15,279 bases of DNA from Thermoplasmata archaeon (GCA_021797265.1 JAJZZZ010000019.1:1-15279); one strand, 5' to 3'; shown: positions 1 through 7,989, numbered from the stretch's first letter. Translations and numbers: made by a program. Notes: generated by a model from the sequence alone, not told the origin.

Positions 1-447
1 ATGATCATTGTAGTCCAGCCCATAAAGTTCCTGATACCTGATGTGCTCTGACCTTTCCCTGCTCCTCATCAGAATTCTGAGAGTATCATCGTCCGATGGA
101 TTTTCCCTGTTTCTGACTCGGGTGAATCTGACGTTTTCTGAAGCGTCCAGAAATATCTTCAGGGCATCTATGCCATTACTGCTGCAAAGCCATCCCGCCA
201 GCCTTGACTCAAAAACAATATCCCCATGCTCCCTGAGATAGTTCAGCTGCATTTTGTCAAGGTCAATATCAATATCCCTGTGTGTTTCTGAGAATGTATT
301 AAACTCCTCCACTGTCATTCCATGCTTCTTTGCCTGTTCACGGAATATGCTTCCCCCGGAAAAAAATGGGAGATCAAGCTTCTTCGCTATGATCTTTCCA
401 ACAGTGGATTTCCCGCTTCCAATGGGGCCACTAATTGTAATTCTCAT
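1..447 (-). CDS. cmk: Cytidylate kinase (CMP kinase), 3' end cut by window edge
   Basis: Transfers the ATP gamma-phosphate to CMP/dCMP in the cytoplasm, supplying CDP for nucleotide synthesis. Translating the minus strand from the ATG at 447 gives MRITISGPIGSGKSTVGKII, with a Walker A P-loop GPIGSGKS at residues 7-14. An FFSGGSIFRE segment near residues 28-37 matches the CMP-binding region, and an RERSEHIRYQELYGLDYND stretch near the visible end is typical of archaeal Cmk. The 149 visible residues are open to position 1. Family members are usually about 175-190 aa, so roughly 30 residues lie outside. The start lies 17 nt inside the end of the EMC3-like gene, with no clear Shine-Dalgarno, so translation is probably coupled. 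In archaea, cmk normally follows the DUF106 gene. Family assignment is sure. Confidence 0.93.
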   Translation of the reverse strand, partial: MRITISGPIGSGKSTVGKIIAKKLDLPFFSGGSIFREQAKKHGMTVEEFNTFSETHRDIDIDLDKMQLNYLREHGDIVFESRLAGWLCSSNGIDALKIFLDASENVRFTRVRNRENPSDDDTLRILMRSRERSEHIRYQELYGLDYNDH

Positions 448-1150
448 TGAAGGCTATCTCTTTCTTTTCAAGTTTCTTCAGTTTGTAGGTGAAGTCAAAG
501 TATTTGATCAGCATCGTTGCCAGATATCCTATGACCAGGGATGTGAAAGCATATGTGATCATCCAGTACTCTGCGATTGAAATGTGTGATGAAACCACAT
601 TTATGTTGAAATTCCATGGATAGGCAACTATCTTGTAGTGAAGCTTGTCTATGAAGTAATAGACCCAGGCAAATAGCAGGAGTGTGAAGAAAGATAGAAC
701 CATGAGAGGCTTAGTTGTGTTCATGCTCTGCTGCATCTGTTCTGTGCTCATCTGCATTCTCATCTTCTGAAGCTTCTGTATCTTGTCCTTCTCGTTATTT
801 CTGTAAGCCTCCCTGAAAACCTTATTGAATGCCTGCTGTCTCTGCTGAAGGCGCCCCATCTTGATCCAGTCCGTGAAGAAATATCTCGGTATGGAGGTGA
901 CCAGACCTATAAGGACACCAACCAGGACAATTGTGAGAAGAGGATACTTGTAGTTGAAGCCTATGAGTGGAATAAGTACCACAGAAAGAGCTCCACCCAC
1001 ATCGTTCCTGAGAGTTGTGTTTGAAATGATTGTTATGTTAACAAGAAGTATCAGCATATATATCATTGTGAATGTCAGCTGAGACTTCTGAGCCTGAGCC
1101 TGCTCAGGAGACATTTGCGGCCTTGAGGATGTACGCTGATTGTTAGGCAT
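431..1150 (-). CDS. DUF106 / EMC3-TMCO1-like membrane insertase family protein
   Basis: Archaeal DUF106 membrane protein of the Oxa1/YidC/Get1/EMC3 superfamily, inferred to help insert membrane proteins. The 239 aa contain hydrophobic segments at about residues 26-44, 53-65/70-87, 148-166 and 195-217. Between the second and third groups lies a basic, Gln/Met-rich, probably coiled-coil cytoplasmic stretch (about 97-142), and the C-terminus is Lys-rich. This layout of a long charged helical hairpin after an early membrane segment, plus a Met-rich helix, is typical of the family. The first 24 residues are polar and Gln-rich. The ATG at 1150 overlaps the adkA end by 8 nt and is preceded by AGGTTGAT within adkA. 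The gene sits between adkA and cmk, as in most Euryarchaeota. The family call is strong. The insertase role comes from family knowledge, not from a catalytic motif. Confidence 0.88.
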   Translation of the reverse strand: MPNNQRTSSRPQMSPEQAQAQKSQLTFTMIYMLILLVNITIISNTTLRNDVGGALSVVLIPLIGFNYKYPLLTIVLVGVLIGLVTSIPRYFFTDWIKMGRLQQRQQAFNKVFREAYRNNEKDKIQKLQKMRMQMSTEQMQQSMNTTKPLMVLSFFTLLLFAWVYYFIDKLHYKIVAYPWNFNINVVSSHISIAEYWMITYAFTSLVIGYLATMLIKYFDFTYKLKKLEKKEIAFNENYN

Positions 1151-1697
1151 TCTTCATCAACCTGCGTACTATATTCTGTGCTGCTAATTCAGCTTTTCCA
1201 TCCTCATTCTTTATCAGTGACACCGTTGCCCCAGTATAAATAGAACAGGATGCCACGAAGGATCTGTTAATGGCCTGATGTTCAATAATGTCATCAAGCA
1301 TCTCGGAATCCCTTGAACGTGTTCCATCGGATGATCTTCTCTTGAGAATGGACTGAGGATCTGCCTCAATTACAAAATAGGCAGAGCATTTCAACTCACG
1401 GAGAACCCATTCTGGCAATCCAGGCATGTATCCGTCCGGAGTTTTGATTGTCATGTGAGTATCTATGACAACATTCTCCATCCTTCCAATTGCGGCCGAT
1501 GCCTTCTTCTGAAGATTTATCTGTGTATCAATAGGCAGTTTTCTCAGTTCATCCCGGCTCCTGACAAGTCCAATGTCCCTTGCCATCTCATACATTAGTG
1601 TACCGAAATTTATTATCTCGTAATCTGTCTTCTTTTTGAGCATTTCAAGGACGGTGGACTTACCCACCCCTGGAATACCGGAGACGACCACCCTCAT
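1143..1697 (-). CDS. adkA: Archaeal-type adenylate kinase
   Basis: Catalyses ATP + AMP = 2 ADP in the cytoplasm. The 184 aa protein is close to the roughly 190 aa of the archaeal AdkA family, which is distinct from bacterial Adk. Visible motifs are the P-loop GIPGVGKS (7-14), an AMP-binding segment INFGTLMYEMA (29-39), IDTH (78-81) followed by the conserved TPDGYMPGLP (86-95), and the short arginine-rich lid RRSSDGTRSRD (120-130). The ATG at 1697 directly abuts the secY TAG stop. An AGGTG five bases upstream lies in the last codons of secY, so the two genes are probably co-translated. The position downstream of secY is conserved in archaea and in many bacteria. Confidence 0.95.
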   Translation of the reverse strand: MRVVVSGIPGVGKSTVLEMLKKKTDYEIINFGTLMYEMARDIGLVRSRDELRKLPIDTQINLQKKASAAIGRMENVVIDTHMTIKTPDGYMPGLPEWVLRELKCSAYFVIEADPQSILKRRSSDGTRSRDSEMLDDIIEHQAINRSFVASCSIYTGATVSLIKNEDGKAELAAQNIVRRLMKNA

Positions 1698-3461
1698 CTA
1701 AGCACCTGCAAAGAACTGTCTTATGACAGGGTGCATCTCCATCATCTGCTCTTTGCCCATGGCCTCATAGAACTGGATCACAATTCCAACGGCCAGTAAC
1801 AGGCCGGTACCGCTTGTATCCCCCACCGTCCCTATGAGGTTGGCCCCTGCCGCCAGAAGACCGACGATGGCTCCACTGAATACTGTTATGGCCGGTATAT
1901 ATTTCTTCAGCACCTTCTCAATGACCTTTGGGTCCCGCCTGAATCCGGGAATCTGCATACCACTGGACATTATCTGCTTTGCAACAGCTGAAGGACCCAT
2001 GTTAGTGGTTTCTATCCAGAACTTGGCGAATATCACTGATGCAATGATCATGAAGGCAAGGAACACAAGTATGTGAATGGCTTCCTCCCAACCGGCATGC
2101 CCGAACAGAACATTCTGATATGAGGAGGGCTGCAATATTGGAAAGAGCCAGTCCGATAAACCGTTAGGGGAGTACAGGTAATATGCCAGACCGCCCATTG
2201 GTGTTGTTGACGATATCCCAGCTACAGAACTTACCTGCGCCGCTGTTGGATAAGAGCCTAAAAGGGGATTATGCCCCAGAATTGGAATCTTACTCAGAAC
2301 CGGTGAGCTCCAGAAGAGCAGTGTCCACATTGATACGTTTGCAAGGAGTGCAGTAGCAAGTATGACAGGTATGTTTGATGCATACAGCAGCTGCAATGGA
2401 TATCTTCCTCTTGCCCCCCTTACCCTTTCATGAGCAATGGGAAGCTCAATTTTGCTGCTCTGGAAATATGCAACTATGAAGAATATAAGTATTGTGCCTA
2501 TTAGTGCAATCATGGGGTTGGGCTGCTGGAACAGCACACTTAGAACGCCATTTGAAAGAAGTGAGCTTCCGGATGAATGTGTGATTATGAAAAGCATCTT
2601 TGGAAGAGCACCTGCTGGAGGGTTGCTAAGTGAAAGTGGTGCACCGATTGTTGTAGGAATCCAGCTGAATGTTCCTGTAACCAGCTGCTGTGATACTCCT
2701 GCAGCAATGAAAAGAGATATACCTGAACCGATTCCATATTTAGATACCACTTCATCCATAAGGAATACCAGGTATGACCCGAAGAACAGCTGCAGCACAA
2801 TTATAGATTCAGCCAGAAAATGGCCGAACCCTGGGGCCACCGCATTGAGGCTGGATACCAGACTTGCATCCGGAACGATGTACCCAAAAGCCTGAGGAAT
2901 AGCCTCCACGAAAATCATTATAATAACAAGTAGTTTCTGAACTCCCTGATAAATAGCCCTGTCCTCTGAATTCTGCAGATCTATGTTGAAAATCTTGGCT
3001 CCTGCAAAAAGCTGCATCACTATACTTGCTGTGACGATAGGCCCTATACCAAGATCCATGAGGGACCCACTTGCACCTGCGAATATGGCCCTGAATGAGG
3101 CAAATACATCAATTGTCCGTGACGCATTTAGACCATAAACGTAAACGTTTGTGAGGGCAAAATAGAGTATAACCACAAGGGCTGTCCACATCAGCTTGTA
3201 CTTGAATTTGACGTGCCCTTTTGCCTTTTTAACGGCAGGAAGTTTTGAGGTGAGATACTCCAGACCATACAGCTTGCTGTTTTTCGGACCGTTGTAACTG
3301 AAGACAAGATAACCAATAACAAAGACCGGTGCCAGAAGCACCGCCGCAACCACAACCTGCAGGATTGGATAATGGCTGATGTACCAGAAGGCAGCAACCA
3401 GAAGCCCGTAAATAATTACGAGCGGAATGGCTACTCCCTTACGCCGCTGAATCTCCCTCAT
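1698..3461 (-). CDS. secY: Protein translocase subunit SecY with extra N-terminal membrane region
   Basis: Pore subunit of the SecYEbeta channel for secretion and membrane insertion. Family signatures are clear: LGIGPIVTASIVMQL (137-151, plug/TM2 region), SKYGIGSGISLFIAAGVSQ (240-258), HERVRGARGRYPLQLLYASN (344-363) and SNIPVILATALLAN (362-375). A further signature is FWIETTNMGPSAVAKQI (481-497). At 587 aa it is far longer than the roughly 435-490 aa of most archaeal SecY proteins. The canonical start aligns near residue 70. Ahead of it are two extra hydrophobic segments (about 11-29 and 34-55). Two external loops are also enlarged (about 263-315 and 376-460). The ATG at 3461 overlaps uL15 by 23 nt and is the only Met before residue 91. 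Its Shine-Dalgarno is weak (GGTAG), suggesting coupling to uL15. The identity is certain. Topology is judged by eye. Confidence 0.97.
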   Translation of the reverse strand: MREIQRRKGVAIPLVIIYGLLVAAFWYISHYPILQVVVAAVLLAPVFVIGYLVFSYNGPKNSKLYGLEYLTSKLPAVKKAKGHVKFKYKLMWTALVVILYFALTNVYVYGLNASRTIDVFASFRAIFAGASGSLMDLGIGPIVTASIVMQLFAGAKIFNIDLQNSEDRAIYQGVQKLLVIIMIFVEAIPQAFGYIVPDASLVSSLNAVAPGFGHFLAESIIVLQLFFGSYLVFLMDEVVSKYGIGSGISLFIAAGVSQQLVTGTFSWIPTTIGAPLSLSNPPAGALPKMLFIITHSSGSSLLSNGVLSVLFQQPNPMIALIGTILIFFIVAYFQSSKIELPIAHERVRGARGRYPLQLLYASNIPVILATALLANVSMWTLLFWSSPVLSKIPILGHNPLLGSYPTAAQVSSVAGISSTTPMGGLAYYLYSPNGLSDWLFPILQPSSYQNVLFGHAGWEEAIHILVFLAFMIIASVIFAKFWIETTNMGPSAVAKQIMSSGMQIPGFRRDPKVIEKVLKKYIPAITVFSGAIVGLLAAGANLIGTVGDTSGTGLLLAVGIVIQFYEAMGKEQMMEMHPVIRQFFAGA

Positions 3462-3879
3462 CAGTTTCTACCGTAATACCCTGAGCATTAAGCTTGTTTA
3501 ATGCTTTTTCGGTCACCTTCGAAACCTTTATCACAGACTTCTCCCTGAAATCCCCGGAACCCAGAAGCTTGTCGTATCCGGCTCCTTTAAGGTCTATGCT
3601 GAGAGTTCCATTTACTTCCTTGGCAAAACCTCTCTCTGTCAGGGAATCCATTAAATTTGAAAGCTCTCCCAGTGTGATCGGGACAACGGGCTTTGAGGGG
3701 TGATGACTGGTGAAACCATGCACACCGAAGTGGTCGCGGTCGTATTTCAAAAGCCACACGGAATGGTGCTTTCCAAGACCAGCCATTCCGCTTCCCCCTT
3801 TCTTTCCTTTTCCACGTCCGGCCTTCATTCCTCTGCCGTAGTGTCCTCCTCTGAGCTTCTTAGTTCTGGTCCTTACCAT
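3439..3879 (-). CDS. rpl15: 50S ribosomal protein uL15
   Basis: Large-subunit protein whose extended Gly/Arg/Lys-rich N-terminus threads into 23S rRNA. The 146 aa begin MVRTRTKKLRGGHYGRGMKA, followed by a glycine-rich basic arm to about residue 37 and the archaeal GKHHSVW motif. A globular domain ends with a short acidic tail (ETDEGDSAA). Length fits archaeal uL15. The ATG at 3879 lies 20 nt inside the end of uL30, with GGAGT eight bases upstream, and the stop lies 23 nt inside secY. uL15 immediately before secY is the standard spc-operon arrangement. Confidence 0.96.
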   Translation of the reverse strand: MVRTRTKKLRGGHYGRGMKAGRGKGKKGGSGMAGLGKHHSVWLLKYDRDHFGVHGFTSHHPSKPVVPITLGELSNLMDSLTERGFAKEVNGTLSIDLKGAGYDKLLGSGDFREKSVIKVSKVTEKALNKLNAQGITVETDEGDSAA

Positions 3880-4357
3880 TCATATCAACTCCAGGTTTGA
3901 TCATTCTCATAATGAGATTGTTGATCTCCTTTCCTCTGTAGCCGGCTGATCCGCCCTGCGAGAAATTCTTCCTTATTGCCTCATAACCTCCTCTCGGAGG
4001 GTTCAGGCGTATAACTGGAACAATATCCTCTATCTCTGAGAATTTCTTTTTTCCAGATACAAGGGCTTTTGCAAGTGTCTTGTATGTCTTGTATCCTGAG
4101 ATTTCAGACAGTTTATCTTCCTCAAGTGGTTTTCTTCCCTTGAGAAGCGCCCTGTTCTCCAGAAGGGCTTCTACAGTATGTTCGTCAACCTCTCCCCATG
4201 TGAGGTAGTCCTTGGCAGTTTGAAGCATTGCCCTGAAACTGTCATTGTCTTCTACAAGAACCAGATGGTTAATCTTGTGAAGTCTGAGAAGTTCAGTTGT
4301 CTTCTGGGCCTGTGGTCTTATTCCTGTCTCTCCCCTAATCCTGATTACTGCTAGCAT
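3860..4357 (-). CDS. rpl30: 50S ribosomal protein uL30
   Basis: Archaeal/eukaryotic-size uL30 (165 aa, against about 60 in bacteria) that binds 23S/5S-region rRNA. The N-terminus MLAVIRIRGETGIRPQAQKT and the following LLRLHKINHLVLVEDN segment (about 24-39) are strongly conserved in archaeal uL30. A late LNPPRGGYE segment and a basic RKNFSQGGSAGYRG segment are also visible. The ATG at 4357 lies 23 nt inside uS5 and has GGAGTG six bases upstream, formed by uS5 codons. Confidence 0.96.
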   Translation of the reverse strand: MLAVIRIRGETGIRPQAQKTTELLRLHKINHLVLVEDNDSFRAMLQTAKDYLTWGEVDEHTVEALLENRALLKGRKPLEEDKLSEISGYKTYKTLAKALVSGKKKFSEIEDIVPVIRLNPPRGGYEAIRKNFSQGGSAGYRGKEINNLIMRMIKPGVDMNGKDQN

Positions 4358-5003
4358 TTGCTACACTCCCCGAATATATAGGCGTACTGATCTTCAGTGA
4401 CGCATTGATTTTCATCTTGGCCGTCCTCTTCATGCAGTCAAAGGATGCAAGCGCGTAGTTTACTGTGGTCTTTGTGTGCCCGGCAGAAACTCCCCAGGCA
4501 TCCTCAATTCCAGCCATCCTCAGTATAATCTTTGGAATATCTCCGACTGCCCTCCCCACACCCTGAGGCGCAGGTTTAAGTGTCACTTCCACTGAACCTG
4601 ATTTTCCTGTAACAAGAAAAGGAAGAGTATGTGCACGTCCACACCCGCATTCCCAGGATCCGCAGCCCCTCTTCACCTCTATGAGGTTGAGCTTGGCATT
4701 GTTTATTGCCTTTCTGATGGCAGGTGCTGCTTCCTTCGCCTTTCCCCTTCCAAGGCCAATATACCCATCCTCATTTCCTACAACAGCAGTAACTGAGTAA
4801 CTCATTCTCCTGCCGGAGTCGGTCATTCTCTGGGCCCTTTCTATGTCGATAACCTCATCCTTCAGGTTGGGAACAAGATAATCGACTATCTGGTACTCCT
4901 TGAGAGGAAGTTTCGCTCTAAGCGCCTCTGAGATTGTCTTTATTTCACCAGAGGCAACCATCTTACCTAACTGTGTCTTTGGTATCCATGTTTCTTCTGC
5001 CAT
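4335..5003 (-). CDS. rps5: 30S ribosomal protein uS5
   Basis: Small-subunit protein at the mRNA entry site, involved in decoding accuracy. The 222 aa fit archaeal uS5. An N-terminal archaeal extension (1-55) is followed by the S5 dsRBD-like fold (about 60-125, GNEDGYIGLGRGKAKEAAPA) and the archaeal Cys-rich segment RGCGSWECGCGRAH (112-125). The C-terminal domain (about 130-200) includes APQGVGRAVGDIPK and AGIEDAWGVSAGHTKT. The ATG at 5003 overlaps the uL18 stop as TGATG, with GGAGG seven bases upstream. The last codons supply the ribosome binding site of uL30. Confidence 0.97.
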   Translation of the reverse strand: MAEETWIPKTQLGKMVASGEIKTISEALRAKLPLKEYQIVDYLVPNLKDEVIDIERAQRMTDSGRRMSYSVTAVVGNEDGYIGLGRGKAKEAAPAIRKAINNAKLNLIEVKRGCGSWECGCGRAHTLPFLVTGKSGSVEVTLKPAPQGVGRAVGDIPKIILRMAGIEDAWGVSAGHTKTTVNYALASFDCMKRTAKMKINASLKISTPIYSGSVANASSNQD

Positions 5004-5488
5004 CAGTTCGCCTCCAATTTGGCTTTAAGGTTCTGTAACGTATCCGGAAGCTTCTTCTTCAGGTGAGTTCCGTCGAGCCTCTTTTTGTCCGGGAATATTG
5101 ATTTGTCATGAGGGACCTTTATTCCGCTGTCCGTGAATCCTTTCAACGCAGCCGCTATTCTTCCCCCCTTTATTATGTTATAGCGACCTGTGTCCAGAAC
5201 AGCTTCCTTCAGCTTGAGCTTTTTCGCCCTCAGTCCTGCCAGGTAACCTGTCAGGTAACATATGGGAACACTGTTCCCATCAAGTAAAGGATCTATCTTT
5301 GCCAGATTTTTCTCTGTCACTGTTAGAAGCACCTTGTCACCAACAGGATCAAACTCCGCGAGTTCAATCACAATACCCCTGTTTGTTGGTCTTACAATCA
5401 GTCTTGGAAGTCCTGACTTGAGGAGCTTGAGTCTCTTAGGATAGTTTGTGAGTCCAAGCTTTCTTCTTCTCTGAACAAGCCTCTGCAT
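5003..5488 (-). CDS. rpl18: 50S ribosomal protein uL18
   Basis: 5S rRNA-binding large-subunit protein. The 161 aa begin with a basic segment ([20 protein letters not shown]), then LPRLIVRPTNRGIVIELAEF, the conserved CYLTGYLAGLRAKKL (about 77-91), LDTGRYNIIKGGRIAAALKG and the archaeal ending with IFPDKKRLDGTH. Length is slightly shorter than some archaeal homologues but complete. The ATG at 5488 overlaps the eL19 stop as TAATG, with GGGGTGA six bases upstream. Confidence 0.96.
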   Translation of the reverse strand: MQRLVQRRRKLGLTNYPKRLKLLKSGLPRLIVRPTNRGIVIELAEFDPVGDKVLLTVTEKNLAKIDPLLDGNSVPICYLTGYLAGLRAKKLKLKEAVLDTGRYNIIKGGRIAAALKGFTDSGIKVPHDKSIFPDKKRLDGTHLKKKLPDTLQNLKAKLEAN

Positions 5489-5943
5489 TATTTCTCACCC
5501 CTCATTTCCCCGCTTGCCTTCAGGTGCGATGCTAACTGGGCCCTGGATTTGAATGACCCGCCCTTGATCTGAAGGTAATATTTTCTGAACGTCTTTCCGT
5601 CAATCTGGTTGTTAGCCTTCATGGTTCTCAATTCACTTCTCAAAGCTCTGATAGTGCTGATCCATCTATCCTTTCGGGGAAACCTTGCATACTTTGTACC
5701 CTTCAGAGAGCCAGGACCTCTTCTCCTTTCCTTTGAGAGCTGGGTTATCCTTTTCTTCAGTCTGCTGTTTGAATTTCCTTTCTTCTGCTTCAGCTGAATT
5801 ACATTTCTCTCAATCAGTTCCCTGATATCTGAACGGGATGCAGCTTCAAGAACCTGCTCAATGCTATTTGTGTCTATCCAGACTCTTGAAATTCCTGATT
5901 TGAATTCCTCTGCTGCGATTTTCTTCGCCGAAACTACCTTCAT
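5488..5943 (-). CDS. rpl19e: 50S ribosomal protein eL19
   Basis: Archaeal/eukaryotic-specific large-subunit protein (family L19e) with no bacterial orthologue. The 151 aa start with the family pattern [22 protein letters not shown] (residues 4-25) and continue with [19 protein letters not shown]. The long basic helical region includes [20 protein letters not shown] and [20 protein letters not shown]. The ATG at 5943 overlaps the eL32 stop as ATGA, and GGGTG seven bases upstream lies in the last eL32 codons. Confidence 0.96.
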   Translation of the reverse strand: MKVVSAKKIAAEEFKSGISRVWIDTNSIEQVLEAASRSDIRELIERNVIQLKQKKGNSNSRLKKRITQLSKERRRGPGSLKGTKYARFPRKDRWISTIRALRSELRTMKANNQIDGKTFRKYYLQIKGGSFKSRAQLASHLKASGEMRGEK

Positions 5944-6350
5944 TTTACAACACCCGGATTGAGAACTCTTACTCCAAGTTCTTCTGCACGCGATATTATC
6001 TGCTCCCTCTTTCTCGCTCCCACAGAGTGACCTATTCTTGCCGCCTCTCTGTCAGGGTTGAGGGTTGAAAGATCTTCGGGGTTGAATACCATGACTTCCC
6101 TGAAGCCTGAAGGGTGCAGCCCTCTCACCTTAGCAGGCCCACCATATCCTGCATCCACTATTGGGGGCCTTCTTGCCTGTTGCTCTCTCATCTTGGAGTG
6201 CTTTCCTCTTGGTTTTCTCCAGGAATCTCCAAGCTTCTTGTACCTGAACCATTCCTGCCTTCTGAATTCAACCCTTCTTCTGGCCTGTTCGTTTTTAATT
6301 TTCAGTAATCGTTTTTCGTTATTGTCCAATACAGGTTTTCTTAGTACCAT
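5940..6350 (-). CDS. rpl32e: 50S ribosomal protein eL32
   Basis: Archaeal/eukaryotic-specific large-subunit protein. Recognisable segments are [20 protein letters not shown] and [14 protein letters not shown]. These are followed by [21 protein letters not shown] and a C-terminal [20 protein letters not shown] motif typical of eL32. The frame is open back to a GTG at 6359, but that codon overlaps the GGTGA ribosome binding site. I choose the ATG at 6350, five bases after GGTGA; the ATG at 6353 is the alternative. This gives 136 aa. The gene starts about 10 nt after the uL6 stop. Family identity is sure, the exact start less so. Confidence 0.94.
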   Translation of the reverse strand: MVLRKPVLDNNEKRLLKIKNEQARRRVEFRRQEWFRYKKLGDSWRKPRGKHSKMREQQARRPPIVDAGYGGPAKVRGLHPSGFREVMVFNPEDLSTLNPDREAARIGHSVGARKREQIISRAEELGVRVLNPGVVK

Positions 6351-6361
6351 CATATTCACCG

Positions 6362-6886
6362 TCAGAGAAGGTAAATCCCATCCTGAAATACTCTCAGGTC
6401 GAATCCCTTTATCTTTGTAGCTCTCTCAACATTGGCAGCTGTTTCGCCAAGTTCCCTTTTATCTATTCCGGATATGAATACCCTGTCCCCTTTTACAGAG
6501 ACTTTGGAGTTCCCGATGATTGAGGCAGTTCTTGCCGATCGCTCTCCCAGGAAGTTCTCGATCACAACATTGCTCCCTCTCACGGAAACCCTCATGGGGA
6601 AATGAGTGTAATCGATCTTCATCTCATATTCAAATCCAGACTGTACTCCCTGAAACATGTTCCTTATCTCTGATGCCCATGTTCCAACTATTCCTTTTGT
6701 CCTCTTGTTATTCTTGCTGCTGAGTATAGTGACTTTCCTGCCCTGCACAGAAACCCTGACATAGTTATCCAGCATGTTTCTGGTAACTTCCCCCAGCTTT
6801 CCCTTCACCTTTACAAGGCCCTTGATTTCTGATATCTCGGTTCCCTGAGGTGCTTCAAAGCTCCATTCCTCTTTCCAGTTAATCAT
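6362..6886 (-). CDS. rpl6: 50S ribosomal protein uL6
   Basis: Large-subunit protein near the factor-binding site, built of two similar domains. The sequence shows repeated VxVKGK/VSVKG strands (about 24-32 and 128-133) and the archaeal segment [29 protein letters not shown], followed by [18 protein letters not shown]. Here the frame is open to an ATG at 6898 (178 aa), directly after the uS8 stop but with no ribosome binding site. I choose the ATG at 6886 (174 aa) because GGTGA lies five bases upstream, the spacing seen elsewhere in this operon. Either start gives a normal family length. Confidence 0.94.
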   Translation of the reverse strand: MINWKEEWSFEAPQGTEISEIKGLVKVKGKLGEVTRNMLDNYVRVSVQGRKVTILSSKNNKRTKGIVGTWASEIRNMFQGVQSGFEYEMKIDYTHFPMRVSVRGSNVVIENFLGERSARTASIIGNSKVSVKGDRVFISGIDKRELGETAANVERATKIKGFDLRVFQDGIYLL

Positions 6887-6898
6887 TCCCTTCACCAT

Positions 6899-7288
6899 TC
6901 AGTAAACGTAAGCCAGAAGTTTTCCTCCAAGCCCCTGTTTCCTTGCCTCGATGTGACTCATAACTCCCTTTGTCGTTGTAAGTATGAGTATTCCGAAATC
7001 CTGGGCAGGCAGGTACCTTGCCTCATATTTTCCCAAGCTTGCACTCTTTACAGGGAGCCTGGGCTTAATAATACCACAGTTATTTATGGTGTCACTGAGC
7101 TCTATCCTGAATTTGCCCCCTCTGTTTTCATCCACAACTTCGAAGCTCTTCAGGTAGTTGTACTCCTGCATTACCTTCAGGACTCTCCCGAGCAGTAATG
7201 CAGCAGGCTCAGCCTCAATGAACTTTCTTCCGGTTCTGGACGCACTCTTTATCGAATTTATAATGTCATTTAATGGATCATGTCTCAT
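6899..7288 (-). CDS. rps8: 30S ribosomal protein uS8
   Basis: Central-domain 16S rRNA-binding protein. The 129 aa match archaeal uS8 length. The start RHDPLNDIINSIKSASRTGR and the segments LLGRVLKVMQEYNYL, YEARYLPAQDFGILILTTTKG and VMSHIEARKQGLGGKLLAYVY are highly conserved. The ATG at 7288 has an ideal GAGGTGAT six bases upstream, overlapping the uS14 stop codon. The uS14-uS8 gap is 12 nt, one of the larger gaps in the unit. Confidence 0.97.
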   Translation of the reverse strand: MRHDPLNDIINSIKSASRTGRKFIEAEPAALLLGRVLKVMQEYNYLKSFEVVDENRGGKFRIELSDTINNCGIIKPRLPVKSASLGKYEARYLPAQDFGILILTTTKGVMSHIEARKQGLGGKLLAYVY

Positions 7289-7294
7289 TTTTAG

Positions 7295-7302
7295 ATCACC
7301 TC
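7295..7302 (-). promoter_or_regulatory. Shine-Dalgarno of uS8, over the uS14 stop
   Basis: The minus strand reads GAGGTGAT, an extended match to the archaeal 16S 3' end, six bases before the uS8 ATG. It overlaps the uS14 TGA. Confidence 0.8.
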
Positions 7303-7462
7303 AGCTGTATTTCTTGAATCCTATGCTGGGAGCAGTCTCCCTGAAGCACTGTCTGCAAAGCCTGATTCCGTATCTTCTGACCATGCCTCTTTTCCTTCCG
7401 CACCTGAGGCATCCCTCTTTGTGCCCGAATTTTCTTTTAGGTTCCAATTTTATCTGTGCCAT
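7301..7462 (-). CDS. rps14: 30S ribosomal protein uS14, zinc-binding form
   Basis: Small 53-residue gene found by translating the gap between uL5 and uS8. It starts [18 protein letters not shown] at the ATG at 7462 and ends at a TGA at 7301-7303. Four cysteines at residues 18, 21, 36 and 39 form a CxxC-x14-CxxC zinc site, with [19 protein letters not shown] between and around them. The conserved ending IGFKKYS matches archaeal uS14. The uL5-uS14 gap is 5 nt, and GAGGTAAT sits upstream with normal spacing. Its length and position between uL5 and uS8 are standard. Confidence 0.96.
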   Translation of the reverse strand: MAQIKLEPKRKFGHKEGCLRCGRKRGMVRRYGIRLCRQCFRETAPSIGFKKYS

Positions 7463-7467
7463 ATGAA

Positions 7468-7989
7468 TTACCTCAGGACTGTTACCTTGAATTTTGATTC
7501 CATGAATTTCATGGCATCTTCCCTTGGGATTCTTATTCTTTTGGATACTGGTGCAGATCCCACCTTTCTTCTTGAAAGCCTGTATCCACCTTTCCTCTTG
7601 AGAACAACCGCCACATCGAAACCAAATATGCCGATGTCAGGATCATATTTCATACCCTCAAAGTCAGTGTAATCTGCAATTCCAAAATATGCGTTTCCCT
7701 GGCTGTCAAATGAATAATGCTGAATCTTGTATTCCCTGGCATCCAGAGCTTTATTGAGGAACTTCTCCGCATCTTCCTTTCTCAGAGTCACCTTTGCTCC
7801 AATCTGAAGGCCTTTCCTTATGTTGAAATCCCTCACTGTACGTTTTGAGGTTGTGAAAACCGGTTTGTGGTCTGTTATCATCTCAAGAACCTTCGCGGCC
7901 TTGTTCAACCTGTCTCCAGCCTGCCCAGCGCCTATGTTAACGACAACCTTGTCTATTGTGATCTCAGACATCTGATTCTGCTTACTCAA
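7468..7989 (-). CDS. rpl5: 50S ribosomal protein uL5, TTG start
   Basis: Large-subunit central-protuberance protein contacting 5S rRNA and P-site tRNA. The 173 aa contain [36 protein letters not shown] and the C-terminal [20 protein letters not shown], all typical of archaeal uL5. The best start is a TTG at 7989, overlapping the eS4 stop as TTGA. A perfect GGAGGTG lies seven bases upstream inside the last eS4 codons. The first ATG in frame (7971) has no site at suitable distance. Confidence 0.95.
   Translation of the reverse strand: MSKQNQMSEITIDKVVVNIGAGQAGDRLNKAAKVLEMITDHKPVFTTSKRTVRDFNIRKGLQIGAKVTLRKEDAEKFLNKALDAREYKIQHYSFDSQGNAYFGIADYTDFEGMKYDPDIGIFGFDVAVVLKRKGGYRLSRRKVGSAPVSKRIRIPREDAMKFMESKFKVTVLR

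Noticed and set aside
254..580. 108-codon plus-strand open frame
   Set aside because: Antisense to cmk and the EMC3-like gene, both clear families with conserved motifs.
2437..2895. 152-codon plus-strand open frame
   Set aside because: Lies fully antisense to secY, resembles no family, and has no ribosome binding site; it is a shadow of secY codon use.
6058..6420. 120-codon plus-strand open frame
   Set aside because: Antisense to eL32 and the uL6 end, with unlikely composition and no context.
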